NCBI GenBank assembly: GCA_002479255.1
Contig: DLMJ01000042.1
Span: forward strand, 1-64,000
Reading direction: 5' to 3'
DNA from: Candidatus Binatus soli
Lineage (GTDB): Bacteria; Desulfobacterota; Binatia; Binatales; Binataceae
Length of the DNA: 64,000 nucleotides
Shown: one piece after another, positions 28,777 to 37,348 of the stretch
Layout of the letters: every line of letters begins with the position of its first letter
How positions within the stretch are numbered: position 1 is the stretch's first letter
Made by a program: the position numbers and the translations under genes
Notes under the pieces: generated by a model
The model's database searches: none
Told to the model about the DNA's origin: nothing
The model's input: only the letters and a program-made list of their open reading frames with translations

Positions 28777-30801
28777 ATGCCGGAACTTGGTAACCTCGCG
28801 CTCGCGATCGCGCTGATTCTGGCCGTCTATTCCATCGTCGCGAATATCTACGGCGCGCGCCGCAATGCGCCCGACTTCGTCGTCAGCGCGCGTCACGCGA
28901 TATGGTCGATGTGCGCGATGGTCACGATTGCGGTCGTCGTGCTGTGGGTGGCCCTGCTGCGCAGCGACTTCTCGCTCGAGTACGTCGCCACATATTCCAG
29001 CACCACACTCCCGACCGCTTACAAAATCACCGCGCTATGGGCCGGGCAGCAGGGCTCGCTGATGCTCTGGACCTGGTTGCTGGCGATCTTCACGTCGGTA
29101 GCCGCCTTTCAGAATCGCCGCCGCAATCCCGACACCGCGCCCTACGCGCTGGCCGTGCTGGCCGGCGTCGCGATTTTCTTTCTGTTGATGCTGAATTTCG
29201 TCACCCGTCCGTTCGATCTGCTCGCGACGATTCCCGCCGAAGGTTCCGACCTCAATCCACTGTTGCAGAACTATTGGATGGCGATACATCCGCCGTCTCT
29301 CTACATCGGCTACGTCAGCGCATCTGTTCCGTTCGCATTCGGCGCCGCCGCGCTCATCACCGGCAAACTCGACGACGGATGGATTCGCTCGACGCGCCGA
29401 TGGGCGATTTTTTCCTGGTTCTTTCTGACTCTCGGCAATCTGTTCGGCGCCCGCTGGGCCTACGAAGTTCTCGGCTGGGGCGGTTACTGGGCCTGGGACC
29501 CGGTCGAGAACGCAGCCTTCATGCCGTGGCTCGTGATGACCGCGTACCTGCATTCGGTGATGATCCAGGAACGCAAGGACATGCTGAAGATCTGGAACCT
29601 GTCGCTGATTGGACTCGCATTCGAACTCACGCTGTTCGGCACTTTCATCACGCGCAGCGGCGTCATCTCGTCGGTGCATTCGTTCACGCAATCCGGCCTC
29701 GGTCCATACTTCCTCAGCTTCCTGGCAGCGGTGACGCTCGCCTACACCGCACTTTTGATTTACCGCTCGAAGCAATTGCGCAGTCCCGCCGAATTTGAGT
29801 CGTATCTGTCGCGCGAGGCCGCGTTTTTGTTCAACAACCTCATACTGGTCGGGATCACGTTCGCCGTTTTCTGGGGCACCGTCTTTCCCGTGCTGTCGGA
29901 GGCGGTGCGTGGCGTGAAGATTACCGTCGGACCGCCGTTCTTCAATCGCGTCATCGCACCGCTGGCGCTCGGGCTGGTGTTCCTGACGGGCATCGGGCCG
30001 CTGATCGCGTGGCGGCGCACGACCACTGACAATCTTGTGCGCAGTTTCGCCGCGCCCGTCGCGATTGGCGTCGTGACCGGGATCATCGCCGCCGCTGCCG
30101 GTTTGCGCCAATGGTACGTGCTGACCGCCCTCTCTTTGGCCGCGTTCGTGATGGGCACCGTACTCGTCGAGTTTCGCCGCGGGATGAACGCGCGCCGCCA
30201 CATGCTGGCCGAGCCGCCCGCCAAAGCGCTCGTCAATCTCGTTGCCAAGAACAACCGCCGCTACGGCGGCTACGTCATCCACGTCGGCGTGGTCGTCGCG
30301 TTCATCGGAATCGTCGGCTCGTCGTTCTTCCGCACCGAAGTAAAAAAGAGCGTGCACGCGGGCGACAGCTTTACGATCGGTTCGTACACTCTGCGCTTCC
30401 TGGGTCTCTCGGAGGTCGACACGCCTCATCTCGCGAGCGCGACCGCACGCGTCGAGGTGCTGAGCGCTGACGGCCGCGAAATCACCGTGATGTCGCCGGC
30501 GAAGCTTTTCTTCATACGGGCGCAGCAGCCCGCGACCGAAGTCGCAATCCGCTCCACTCCCTTAAGCGACCTCTATGTTGTGCTCGCCGGAATCGACGAC
30601 AGCGGTCAGACCGCGACCTTCGAAGTGTTTTTGACGCCCCTGGTCTTCTGGCTGTGGGCCGGCGGCCTGCTGATGGTGCTCGGCACTGTGATTGTGATGT
30701 GGCCCAACGTGCGCGAGCGCGCCGCAATCGCGACCGTGCTGAGCCGCTCGTCCACCGCCGCGCGCGAACTCAACGACGTGGCCGCTCCCGGGGGTGATTG
30801 A
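28777..30801 (+). CDS. ccmF: Haem lyase subunit CcmF
   Basis: A polytopic membrane protein of 674 residues that passes haem from CcmE to apocytochrome. It has many membrane helices, the tryptophan-rich WGGYWAWDPVENA motif (WWD domain), conserved histidines near NYWMAIHPPSLYIGY and in the later loops, and a C-terminal periplasmic domain before a final helix (FWLWAGGLLMVLGTVIVMWP). Length fits CcmF/NrfE. Its end overlaps ccmH by 8 nt. Confidence 0.96.
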   Translation: MPELGNLALAIALILAVYSIVANIYGARRNAPDFVVSARHAIWSMCAMVTIAVVVLWVALLRSDFSLEYVATYSSTTLPTAYKITALWAGQQGSLMLWTWLLAIFTSVAAFQNRRRNPDTAPYALAVLAGVAIFFLLMLNFVTRPFDLLATIPAEGSDLNPLLQNYWMAIHPPSLYIGYVSASVPFAFGAAALITGKLDDGWIRSTRRWAIFSWFFLTLGNLFGARWAYEVLGWGGYWAWDPVENAAFMPWLVMTAYLHSVMIQERKDMLKIWNLSLIGLAFELTLFGTFITRSGVISSVHSFTQSGLGPYFLSFLAAVTLAYTALLIYRSKQLRSPAEFESYLSREAAFLFNNLILVGITFAVFWGTVFPVLSEAVRGVKITVGPPFFNRVIAPLALGLVFLTGIGPLIAWRRTTTDNLVRSFAAPVAIGVVTGIIAAAAGLRQWYVLTALSLAAFVMGTVLVEFRRGMNARRHMLAEPPAKALVNLVAKNNRRYGGYVIHVGVVVAFIGIVGSSFFRTEVKKSVHAGDSFTIGSYTLRFLGLSEVDTPHLASATARVEVLSADGREITVMSPAKLFFIRAQQPATEVAIRSTPLSDLYVVLAGIDDSGQTATFEVFLTPLVFWLWAGGLLMVLGTVIVMWPNVRERAAIATVLSRSSTAARELNDVAAPGGD

Positions 30802-31330
30802 ATCTGTGCGTTCGCAATTCGCATTTGCACCGTCGCTGCGGTTTGCGTTCATCGTCGTCGCACTCTTCGTTTTAGTTTCCCCTGAACTAAAAAATGTTTC
30901 ACGTGAAACATTTGCAAAGGAAACCCCAACCAATGCGGAGGTTTCCGAAGGATTAACCTGCCAATGCGGATGCGGTCTCACCGTCGCCAACTGCAATATG
31001 CCGACCTGCGGCTTTTCAGTGCCGCTCCGCGCCGAGATGGACGGCATGATCCGCAAAGGGATGAGCCGTGCGCAGATAATTGCCTTCTATCGCCACAAGT
31101 ACGGCGAGAAAGTCCTGTCCTCGCCGACCACTGAGGGCTTCAATCTGCTCGCCTGGACGATGCCTTTCATCGCGCTCGTACTCGGCGGCGGCTTGATGGT
31201 GCTCGTGGTCGGGCGATGGCGCTCCAATTCGCCGTCTGCGCCGTCCGGCTCGAAACCGGCCGTGGAGCCGTCGTCATTCGATCCCGAACTCAGGCGCAGA
31301 CTCGAAAACGAACTCAAGGAGCGCAGATAA
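30794..31330 (+). CDS. ccmH: Cytochrome c maturation thiol protein CcmH-like
   Basis: Reduces or presents the CxxCH cysteines of apocytochromes. The 178-residue protein has an N-terminal hydrophobic segment (FAFIVVALFVLVSP), the motif region LTCQCGCGLTVANCNMPTC with extra cysteines in place of the classical LRCxxCQ, a helical region (MIRKGMSRAQIIAFYRHKYGEKVL) and a C-terminal membrane segment. GTG 30794 overlaps ccmF; a second GTG at 30806 is possible. Three bases separate it from the CcmI-like gene. Confidence 0.88.
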   Translation: MIESVRSQFAFAPSLRFAFIVVALFVLVSPELKNVSRETFAKETPTNAEVSEGLTCQCGCGLTVANCNMPTCGFSVPLRAEMDGMIRKGMSRAQIIAFYRHKYGEKVLSSPTTEGFNLLAWTMPFIALVLGGGLMVLVVGRWRSNSPSAPSGSKPAVEPSSFDPELRRRLENELKERR

Positions 31331-31333
31331 CCG

Positions 31334-31864
31334 GTGTTCATTCTTGCCGCCGCGCTGATTGTCGCCGGAGTCGCGCTGTTCGTGGCGGCTCCGCTCGGCA
31401 TCGGGCTCGCCGGAGTGCGCGCCAAGTCGCCGGGCGAGCTTCAAGTGGAGCGCCACGAGCATGAACGCGCGCTGGCGGTGCAGGGTCTTCGCGAACTCGA
31501 GTTCGATCGCGAGATGGGCAAGTTGTCTGACGCGGACTACGATTCGATGCACAAGGCGCTCGAGGAGCGGGCGCTGACCGCGATGGCCGCGGTCGAGAAT
31601 TTCCGCCTCCAGACCGACAAAGCCGCAAACCCGAAGAAACTTTCCTCAACACCTTTGACGCAAGCGCCGCGCCGCGCCGACGCCGTGCCGACGCCCGTCG
31701 TGCACGCCGAACCGCCACAGCCGCCGCAATCCTCGCCGGCGCCGTCGCGCAAGATTCGCTTCTGTTCGAAATGCGGAACGCGCGCCGCGGCCGACTCGAA
31801 GTTCTGCGCGCAATGCGGCATCGCGATCAAGCCAATGGGCGGCGCGGCCGCCTGGACTGAGTGA
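31334..31864 (+). CDS. CcmI-like membrane protein with C-terminal zinc ribbon
   Basis: 176 residues from GTG 31334: an N-terminal membrane helix (ILAAALIVAGVALFVAAPLGI), a CcmI-style cytoplasmic helix (VQGLRELEFDREMGKLSDADYDSMHKALEERAL), a Pro/Ala linker and a zinc-ribbon (FCSKCGTRAAADSKFCAQCG). CcmI holds apocytochrome in proteobacteria through a TPR domain; here a zinc ribbon takes its place. Location between ccmH and ccmA supports a cytochrome maturation role; the exact function is inferred. Confidence 0.75.
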   Translation: MFILAAALIVAGVALFVAAPLGIGLAGVRAKSPGELQVERHEHERALAVQGLRELEFDREMGKLSDADYDSMHKALEERALTAMAAVENFRLQTDKAANPKKLSSTPLTQAPRRADAVPTPVVHAEPPQPPQSSPAPSRKIRFCSKCGTRAAADSKFCAQCGIAIKPMGGAAAWTE

Positions 31865-32565
31865 TGTCGGCGCCCGTTGTCGAGACTCGCAGCCTGGCAA
31901 AGGCTTACGGTCTGGCGCCCGTCCTGCGCGAAGTGCAATTACGGCTGCTGGCGGGTACGGGCGCGTTTATAGTTGGCGGCAACGGCGCCGGGAAATCCAC
32001 CCTGCTGCGAATCCTGGCCGGACTCGAAGCACCGAGCGCCGGCCACGCCCTGGTCTTCGGGCAGGACACGCGCAGACTCGCGGCCCGCTATCGGCGCCGA
32101 ATCGGCCTGATGGCGCATCAGAGTTTCCTCTACCCGAATCTGACCGCGCGGGAGAATCTCGAATTCTACGGTGAACTGTATTCCCTCGCCGACCCGCGTG
32201 CGTCCGCCCATCAATGGCTCGGCCGGGTCGGACTGGCCGACGCTGCCGATATCCGGGTGCGTGCGTTCTCGCGCGGGATGGAGCAGCGCCTCTCTGCCGC
32301 GCGCGCGATGCTTGCCGAGCCTGCTCTGCTGCTGCTCGACGAGCCGTTTGCGTCGCTCGACCATGACGGCGCCGAAATCGTCGCGGCGCTGATTCGCGGC
32401 GCTATCGAACGCGGCGCCTGCGTGCTGGCAACCACTCATGGAATCCCCGAAATAGACGGCGTCGAGTTGGCGGTCTTCGAAATCTCGCGCGGCCGCCTGA
32501 TGCAGCATGCGCGTAAGGAGGAGGTCCGGCGCGGCGGGCGAATCCGCTCGCTGCTGGGCAGATAG
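31864..32565 (+). CDS. ccmA: Haem exporter ATP-binding protein CcmA
   Basis: An ABC ATPase of 233 residues. Walker A is GGNGAGKST (about 38-46), the Q-loop is in GLMAHQSFLYPNLT, the signature is FSRGMEQR (unusual for LSGGQ but typical of CcmA), and Walker B is LLLLDEPFASLD. It drives release of haem-CcmE with CcmB/C. ATG 31864 shares its A with the preceding TGA (TGATG). Five bases precede ccmB. Confidence 0.95.
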   Translation: MSAPVVETRSLAKAYGLAPVLREVQLRLLAGTGAFIVGGNGAGKSTLLRILAGLEAPSAGHALVFGQDTRRLAARYRRRIGLMAHQSFLYPNLTARENLEFYGELYSLADPRASAHQWLGRVGLADAADIRVRAFSRGMEQRLSAARAMLAEPALLLLDEPFASLDHDGAEIVAALIRGAIERGACVLATTHGIPEIDGVELAVFEISRGRLMQHARKEEVRRGGRIRSLLGR

Positions 32566-32570
32566 AAGCC

Positions 32571-33242
32571 GTGTCGGGCTTTGCCGCCGTCCTGCGCAAG
32601 GACCTGCGCCTCGAGCTCCGCAGCGGCGAGAGCACGCTGGCGCTGCTTGCGCTCTCGATGCTGGTGCTGGTGGTGCTGGTCTTCGCGCTCGGCGCGGCGC
32701 GCGTGCGCAGCGTCGACGCGGCGGCGGGCGCGCTGTGGGTGGCGATGGTGTTCGCGGGGATGCTGGGCGCCAATCGCGCGCTGCTCGCGGAGCGCGACAA
32801 CGGCGCGATTCGCGGTCTGCTGCTCAGCCCGCTCGATCCCTCCACACTCTACGCCGCGAAACTCTGCGCTGCGTTGATCTTCATGGCGGTGGCCGAGGTT
32901 GGCGCGGTCATCCTGATGGTGTTGTTCTTCAATCTCGACTTCGACGCATCGATGGCGCGGCTGGCTCCGATTCTGGCGCTGGGCGCGGTCGGATTTTCCG
33001 CGCTGGCCACCCTGCTCTCCGCAATCACGGGACGCACTCGCGGCGGCGATATGCTATTGCCGATTCTGGCCGTGCCGATTTTCGTGCCGGCGCTGATTGC
33101 GGGCGTCAAGGCGAGTGCAGCCGCGCTCGCCGGCGCGCCGTTTGAGTCGATGGGCGACTGGCTGAAGATCATGATCGCGTTCGACGTGCTGTTCGTCTCC
33201 GCCGGTTACCTGCTGTTCGAGCATGTGGTAGGCGGGGACTGA
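32571..33242 (+). CDS. ccmB: Haem exporter permease CcmB
   Basis: 223 residues with about six membrane helices (LALLALSMLVLVVLVFALG, ALWVAMVFAGMLGANRALLAERDNG, MAVAEVGAVILMVLFF and others). The cytoplasmic loop ERDNGAIRGLLLSPLDPSTLYAAKL is characteristic of CcmB. GTG start at 32571, directly after ccmA, its ATPase partner. Confidence 0.95.
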   Translation: MSGFAAVLRKDLRLELRSGESTLALLALSMLVLVVLVFALGAARVRSVDAAAGALWVAMVFAGMLGANRALLAERDNGAIRGLLLSPLDPSTLYAAKLCAALIFMAVAEVGAVILMVLFFNLDFDASMARLAPILALGAVGFSALATLLSAITGRTRGGDMLLPILAVPIFVPALIAGVKASAAALAGAPFESMGDWLKIMIAFDVLFVSAGYLLFEHVVGGD

Positions 33243-33266
33243 CCAAAGGAAAAGACCGGTGGCCCC

Positions 33267-33980
33267 ATGAACAACCCCACGATTCGCAACTGGCTCGGAT
33301 TCTCGACGCTGGCCCTGATGCTGGCGTCACTGTTCATGGTCTTCGACTACGTTCCCCCCGATGCCGAGATGGGAATCGCCCAGTTGATCTTTTATTTTCA
33401 CGTCCCGCTCGCCTGGGTCGCGTTCGCGTCGTTCGGGCTGGTCGCGATAGCCGGGATATTTTACCTGTGGCTCGGCGATCAGCTCTGGGACGATCTCGGC
33501 TACGCCGCCGCCGAAACCGGAATGGTCTTCTGCACGCTGATGATTGTCGCGGGTTCGATTTGGGCCAAGCCGATTTGGGGCACGTGGTGGACGTGGGACT
33601 CGCGGCTGACGATGACTTTTATCCTGTGGCTGATGTACGGCGGCTACCTGATGCTGCGCGCCAGCGCCGATGACACGCCGCAGGTGGCCCGCTTCGGCGC
33701 GGTGATTGGAATCGTCGCCGCGCTGGACGTGCCGATCGTTATCGTGTCGGTGCGGATGTGGCGCACGATACATCCCGCGGTGCTGGTTACCAAGCAGGGC
33801 ACTCATGGCTTGGAGGATCCGCGGATGATCTGGACGCTGATGGTGTGCCTGGCGGCATTTACCGCGTTGTGGGCGTGGCTCCTGATGCTGCGATTCACAC
33901 AGTTGCGGACGCGAAGCAGGATGGGCAGGCTGTCCAGCAGGATCGCGTTCGCGACCGCGGCGGCATCCGACCCCAAGTAA
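33267..33980 (+). CDS. ccmC: Haem exporter protein CcmC
   Basis: 237 residues, six membrane helices, with the tryptophan-rich haem motif WGTWWTWDSRLT in a periplasmic loop and flanking His residues (YFHVPLAW; RTIHPAV). CcmC loads haem onto CcmE. It follows ccmB by 24 bp and precedes the CcmD-like gene by 13 bp. Confidence 0.96.
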   Translation: MNNPTIRNWLGFSTLALMLASLFMVFDYVPPDAEMGIAQLIFYFHVPLAWVAFASFGLVAIAGIFYLWLGDQLWDDLGYAAAETGMVFCTLMIVAGSIWAKPIWGTWWTWDSRLTMTFILWLMYGGYLMLRASADDTPQVARFGAVIGIVAALDVPIVIVSVRMWRTIHPAVLVTKQGTHGLEDPRMIWTLMVCLAAFTALWAWLLMLRFTQLRTRSRMGRLSSRIAFATAAASDPK

Positions 33981-33993
33981 TGGAGTTGAGTTG

Positions 33994-34185
33994 ATGGGAG
34001 CACATTTTGGATACCTGTTCGCCGCGTACAGCATCATCTTCATCGTGATTTTCCTGTACGTAATGTTCATCTGGCGCCGCCAGGCGGCGCTTGACGCGGA
34101 ACTTCGCACGCTGGAGGCGCGGATGGCGGCGCTGGCGGAGCGGTCGGCGGCCGGCGGTCCAACGGAGCCGCAATCCGAGGCTTGA
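33994..34185 (+). CDS. ccmD: CcmD-like small membrane protein
   Basis: 63 residues: a membrane helix (YLFAAYSIIFIVIFLYVMFIW), then a basic boundary RRQAALDAELRTLEARMAAL. Size, topology and position after ccmC fit CcmD, which helps release haem-CcmE from CcmABC. ATG 33994 was used; the TTG one codon earlier is possible. Sequence conservation in this family is low, so the call rests largely on context. Confidence 0.8.
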   Translation: MGAHFGYLFAAYSIIFIVIFLYVMFIWRRQAALDAELRTLEARMAALAERSAAGGPTEPQSEA

Positions 34186-34204
34186 ACCGGGTTCGCGCGG
34201 CGCA

Positions 34205-34250
34205 ACTTGCTAATCGAGCATAGCAAGTAGGGTATAGTAACTGAGGTTAC
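34205..34250 (+). promoter_or_regulatory. Promoter/operator region of the dnaJ-like gene
   Basis: Inverted repeat ACTTGCT (34205-34211) / AGCAAGT (34222-34228), then TATAGT (34233-34238), then GTAAC-TGAG-GTTAC (34237-34250), all within 71 bp of the start codon. The paired arms resemble operators of MerR/HspR-type regulators, and a MerR-fold gene follows dnaJ, but the exact HspR box is not present. Confidence 0.45.
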
Positions 34251-34275
34251 GAATGTTGCCGACTGAGTATTCCGG

Positions 34276-35409
34276 ATGGAATTTCGCGACTACTACAAAA
34301 CTCTCGGCGTCGATCGGAAAGCCAGCGGGGCGGAAATCAAGAGCGCCTACCGCAAGCTCGCCCGCAAATTCCATCCCGACGTAAATCCCAACAACAAGGA
34401 TGCCGAGGCCAAATTCAAGCAACTGAACGAGGCCTACCAGGTCATCGGCGACGCCGACAAGCGCAAGAAGTACGACGAGCTCGGCGCCGACTGGGAGCAC
34501 GGCGTATCGCAGGAAGAGATGATGCGCCGCTATGCGCGGCAGCAATCGCCGGCCGGCGCGGGCGCGGGCGCAGACTTCGGCGGCGGCGATTTCAGCGATT
34601 TCTTTTCGCAATTCTTCGGCGGCGGCGCAGCGGCCGGTTTTGGACATAGCGCCGGCAGGCGCCGGGGTTCGTCGCGCGGATTTTCCGGCTTCGATTTCGA
34701 GACCAGCGGCGCGGGCGCCGAGCCGGCGCGCGCGCCGGATCTTCGCGCCGAAGTCAGAATCCCGCTCGTCGATGCCGTCAAGGGCGCGAAGCGGCGGCTC
34801 GATCTCGTCGCCGAGGACGAATGCGCCACCTGCCGCGGCAGCGGGATGATCGCGCGCGAGGAAAAGCAGGGCAAGGCGCGCGTGATTCGCTCCGCCGAGC
34901 CATGTCCGACCTGCGGCGGAGGTGGCGTGGTGCAGGCACGGCGCACGCTCGAAGTCACAATCCCGGCGGGCGTGGCGGACGGCACGCAGTTGCGCTTGAA
35001 GGGGCAGGGCGGCCGCGCACCGCGTCCCGATCAGAATGGCGATCTCTTCCTGACGGTCAGAATCGAACCGAACCCGGTGTTTGCGCTTGCAGGCCGCGAC
35101 CTCCGCGTCGATTTACCGGTGTGGGACTACGAAGCGGCGCTCGGCGCCGAAATCACCGTGCCGACGGTTGACGGGCGCGTGTCGCTCAAGATTCCGGCCG
35201 CAAGCCAGGCGGGACGGGTGATGCGGCTGCGCGGGCGGGGACTGCCGGCGCACGGCAAGGAGCCGGCGGGGGACCTGCTCTACGAACTGAAGGTGCTCGC
35301 GCCGACCGACTTGAGCGCCAAGGAGCGCGAGCTCATGCAGCAATTGGCCGATAGTCTGAAGGCGCGCGGGATTGCCGATCCGCGGGCGGAACTGATGGCG
35401 TCGAAATGA
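34276..35409 (+). CDS. DnaJ/CbpA-type co-chaperone
   Basis: An Hsp70 co-chaperone of 377 residues: N-terminal J-domain (DYYKTLGVDRKASGAEIKSAYRKLARKFHPDVN; HPD at about 34-36), a Gly/Phe-rich linker (FFSQFFGGGAAAGFGHS) and the C-terminal substrate-binding domains. Only two CxxCxGxG motifs (CATCRGSG, CPTCGGGG) are present, against four in classical DnaJ, so it is intermediate between DnaJ and CbpA. It is followed 16 bp later by a MerR/CbpM-like gene, the usual regulator or partner. Confidence 0.93.
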   Translation: MEFRDYYKTLGVDRKASGAEIKSAYRKLARKFHPDVNPNNKDAEAKFKQLNEAYQVIGDADKRKKYDELGADWEHGVSQEEMMRRYARQQSPAGAGAGADFGGGDFSDFFSQFFGGGAAAGFGHSAGRRRGSSRGFSGFDFETSGAGAEPARAPDLRAEVRIPLVDAVKGAKRRLDLVAEDECATCRGSGMIAREEKQGKARVIRSAEPCPTCGGGGVVQARRTLEVTIPAGVADGTQLRLKGQGGRAPRPDQNGDLFLTVRIEPNPVFALAGRDLRVDLPVWDYEAALGAEITVPTVDGRVSLKIPAASQAGRVMRLRGRGLPAHGKEPAGDLLYELKVLAPTDLSAKERELMQQLADSLKARGIADPRAELMASK

Positions 35410-35425
35410 TGCGGAGCTGAATACG

Positions 35426-35737
35426 GTGGCGCGGCGATCTTCATCTACAGGCTCGACTTCGATGCATCGACGCACCGATCGCGGCAAAGTGGTCCTGATG
35501 AGCAGGAGCGTGTTCTGCTCGATAGGCGGAATCAGCGAACGCGAGTTGGCGTCGTGGGAGCGCGAGGATCTGATCGCGCCGGTTCGAGTGGAGCAAGTGC
35601 GCGGACGGCCGGACGCGCTGTACGATCGCGAAGCGCTGCGCCGGGTTCGTGTGATTCGCACGCTCGGCGAGGAACTCGAAGTGAATATCCCGGGGATCGG
35701 CGTGATCCTGCATTTGCTGGATCAACTGGGGCGGTAG
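35426..35737 (+). CDS. MerR-fold/CbpM-like chaperone modulator
   Basis: Up to 103 residues. The core SVFCSIGGISERELASWEREDLIAPVRVE is a winged-helix MerR N-terminus, followed by YDREALRRVRVIRTLGEELEVNIPGIGVILHLLDQL, typical of CbpM/HspR-type proteins that bind J-proteins or repress chaperone operons. The start is unclear: GTG 35426 is the longest, but ATG 35462 or ATG 35498 (directly before the core) are plausible. Adjacent to the DnaJ-like gene and probably cotranscribed. Confidence 0.8.
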   Translation: MARRSSSTGSTSMHRRTDRGKVVLMSRSVFCSIGGISERELASWEREDLIAPVRVEQVRGRPDALYDREALRRVRVIRTLGEELEVNIPGIGVILHLLDQLGR

Positions 35738-35829
35738 AGGCGAGGGCGAGGGGAAATCACTTTATTTGATGCGAAACCCGCCGTGGCTTTCAGCAGGGCG
35801 AAGCCCGCATGTTTATCTTAACATTGGGT

Positions 35830-35846
35830 GCAGGGGTCACCCCTGC
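35830..35846. repeat. GC-rich hairpin just upstream of tilS
   Basis: A perfect 7-bp inverted repeat GCAGGGG-TCA-CCCCTGC, 15 bp before the ATG chosen for tilS. It could affect tilS translation. Confidence 0.5.
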
Positions 35847-35860
35847 TAATCTCGTCCGTG

Positions 35861-37297
35861 ATGGGTCGGGATGCTGAAAAGACAGTAGTCGGCGCGATCG
35901 AGGCGGCGCTTGCGCGGGCGGGGGTGCGTCGGGGCGCATCTATACTGATCGGACTTTCCGGCGGGGCTGATTCGGTTGCGCTTACCTGCGCGCTGCTTGA
36001 GCTTCGCGAGAGGCTGGGACCCCGGGTTGCGGCGGCGCATTTGAACCATCGGATTCGAGGGGATGAATCCGATCGCGACGAAGCATTCGTGCGCGCTATG
36101 TGCGCGCGACTTGGTGTCGAATTGATCGTCGAACGCGCCGAGGGACTCGACGCGGCGATTTCCAGCGCGAACCTGGAGGAGCGGGCGCGCGAGGTCCGCC
36201 GCGATTTTCTTGGGCGCGTTGCGGACCGTATCGGAGCCGACTTTCTTGCGCTCGGGCACCATCGGGACGACCAGGCCGAGACGGTGCTGATGCGCCTGAT
36301 GCGCGGCGCGGGGGCGGCTGGGATGGCGGCGATGGCCGAGCGCGGGCCGGGTCGGTTGATTCGCCCGATGCTGTCGATTTCGCGCGCCGACATTCGCGGC
36401 TACCTGGACGCGCGCGCGATTGCGTTCGTGGAAGATTCGACGAATTCGTCGCGCGACATTCTGCGCAACCGGATTCGCGCCGAACTGCTCCCGATGCTCG
36501 AGCGCGAGTACGCGCCGGGGCTTGGCGGGCGGCTGGTGGAAGTTGCGGCCGAGATGCGCTCGCTCGACGACCTCGTCGCGGCGATTGCCGCGCGCGAATT
36601 GGATGCGGCGCGTCGGCGCGGCGGCGCGCTCGACGTGTCGGGATTCAGCGGGGTGAATCGCGCGGTGCAAGCGGTTGCGATTCGGCTGTTTCTCTCCGAG
36701 CGGATGGGATCTTTGCGCAAGATTTCGCGCGCGCATATCGAGGCTGTCCGCCAACTGATACTCGAAGGCGGTCCGAGCGACTCGCTCGATCTTCCGGGCG
36801 GCTGGCGCGCCGAGCGCGAGTACAATTTTTTTCGGCTGGTTCATTCGCGGGCCGGGAGTAAAACCGGCGCCGCTGGATTCTCGGTTGCGATTGCGGCGCA
36901 CGGAATCACAGTCGTCGAGGCGGCGGGTTTCAAGTTCGAGGCTTCGACGAATCCGGCCGCGGCCGGCGCCGCCGCGGACGCGTCGATGCCGGATAGTTTG
37001 CTTTCGTCTTCGTTGGTCGCAATGTTCGATGCTGCGGAAATCGCGGACGCGGGCTTGGTCGCACGCAATTTTATGAAGGGCGACAGGATGCATCCGATGG
37101 GGATGCGTGGCACGCGGAAGGTCCATGACGTGTTTGTAGATCGCAAGTGGCCACGGGCCAGGCGCGAGCGCTTCCCGGTCGTCACGGTCGGCGGCGAAAT
37201 CGCGTGGCTGCCGGGGCTTGCGCGCGCAGACTGTGCGCTCGTGACCAAGGCCACCGAAACCGTACTGCGAGTTGAGGCGCGCGAAATCGCCGCTTAG
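35861..37297 (+). CDS. tilS: tRNA(Ile)-lysidine synthase
   Basis: Converts C34 of tRNA-Ile(CAU) to lysidine, so the tRNA reads AUA rather than AUG. The PP-loop ILIGLSGGADSVAL is near the N-terminus and HHRDDQAETVLMRLMRGAG follows; RDILRNRIRAELLPMLE is the TilS-specific segment, and a C-terminal TilS domain (FMKGDRMHPMGMRGTRKVHDVFVDRKWPR) completes the protein. About 478 residues from ATG 35861. A GTG 33 bases upstream lies under a hairpin and seems less likely. Confidence 0.95.
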   Translation: MGRDAEKTVVGAIEAALARAGVRRGASILIGLSGGADSVALTCALLELRERLGPRVAAAHLNHRIRGDESDRDEAFVRAMCARLGVELIVERAEGLDAAISSANLEERAREVRRDFLGRVADRIGADFLALGHHRDDQAETVLMRLMRGAGAAGMAAMAERGPGRLIRPMLSISRADIRGYLDARAIAFVEDSTNSSRDILRNRIRAELLPMLEREYAPGLGGRLVEVAAEMRSLDDLVAAIAARELDAARRRGGALDVSGFSGVNRAVQAVAIRLFLSERMGSLRKISRAHIEAVRQLILEGGPSDSLDLPGGWRAEREYNFFRLVHSRAGSKTGAAGFSVAIAAHGITVVEAAGFKFEASTNPAAAGAAADASMPDSLLSSSLVAMFDAAEIADAGLVARNFMKGDRMHPMGMRGTRKVHDVFVDRKWPRARRERFPVVTVGGEIAWLPGLARADCALVTKATETVLRVEAREIAA

Positions 37298-37348
37298 CGC
37301 ATGCCACGTTGCGTGCGGGTCAACGCGCGTGATACTTTGTCTTATAGC

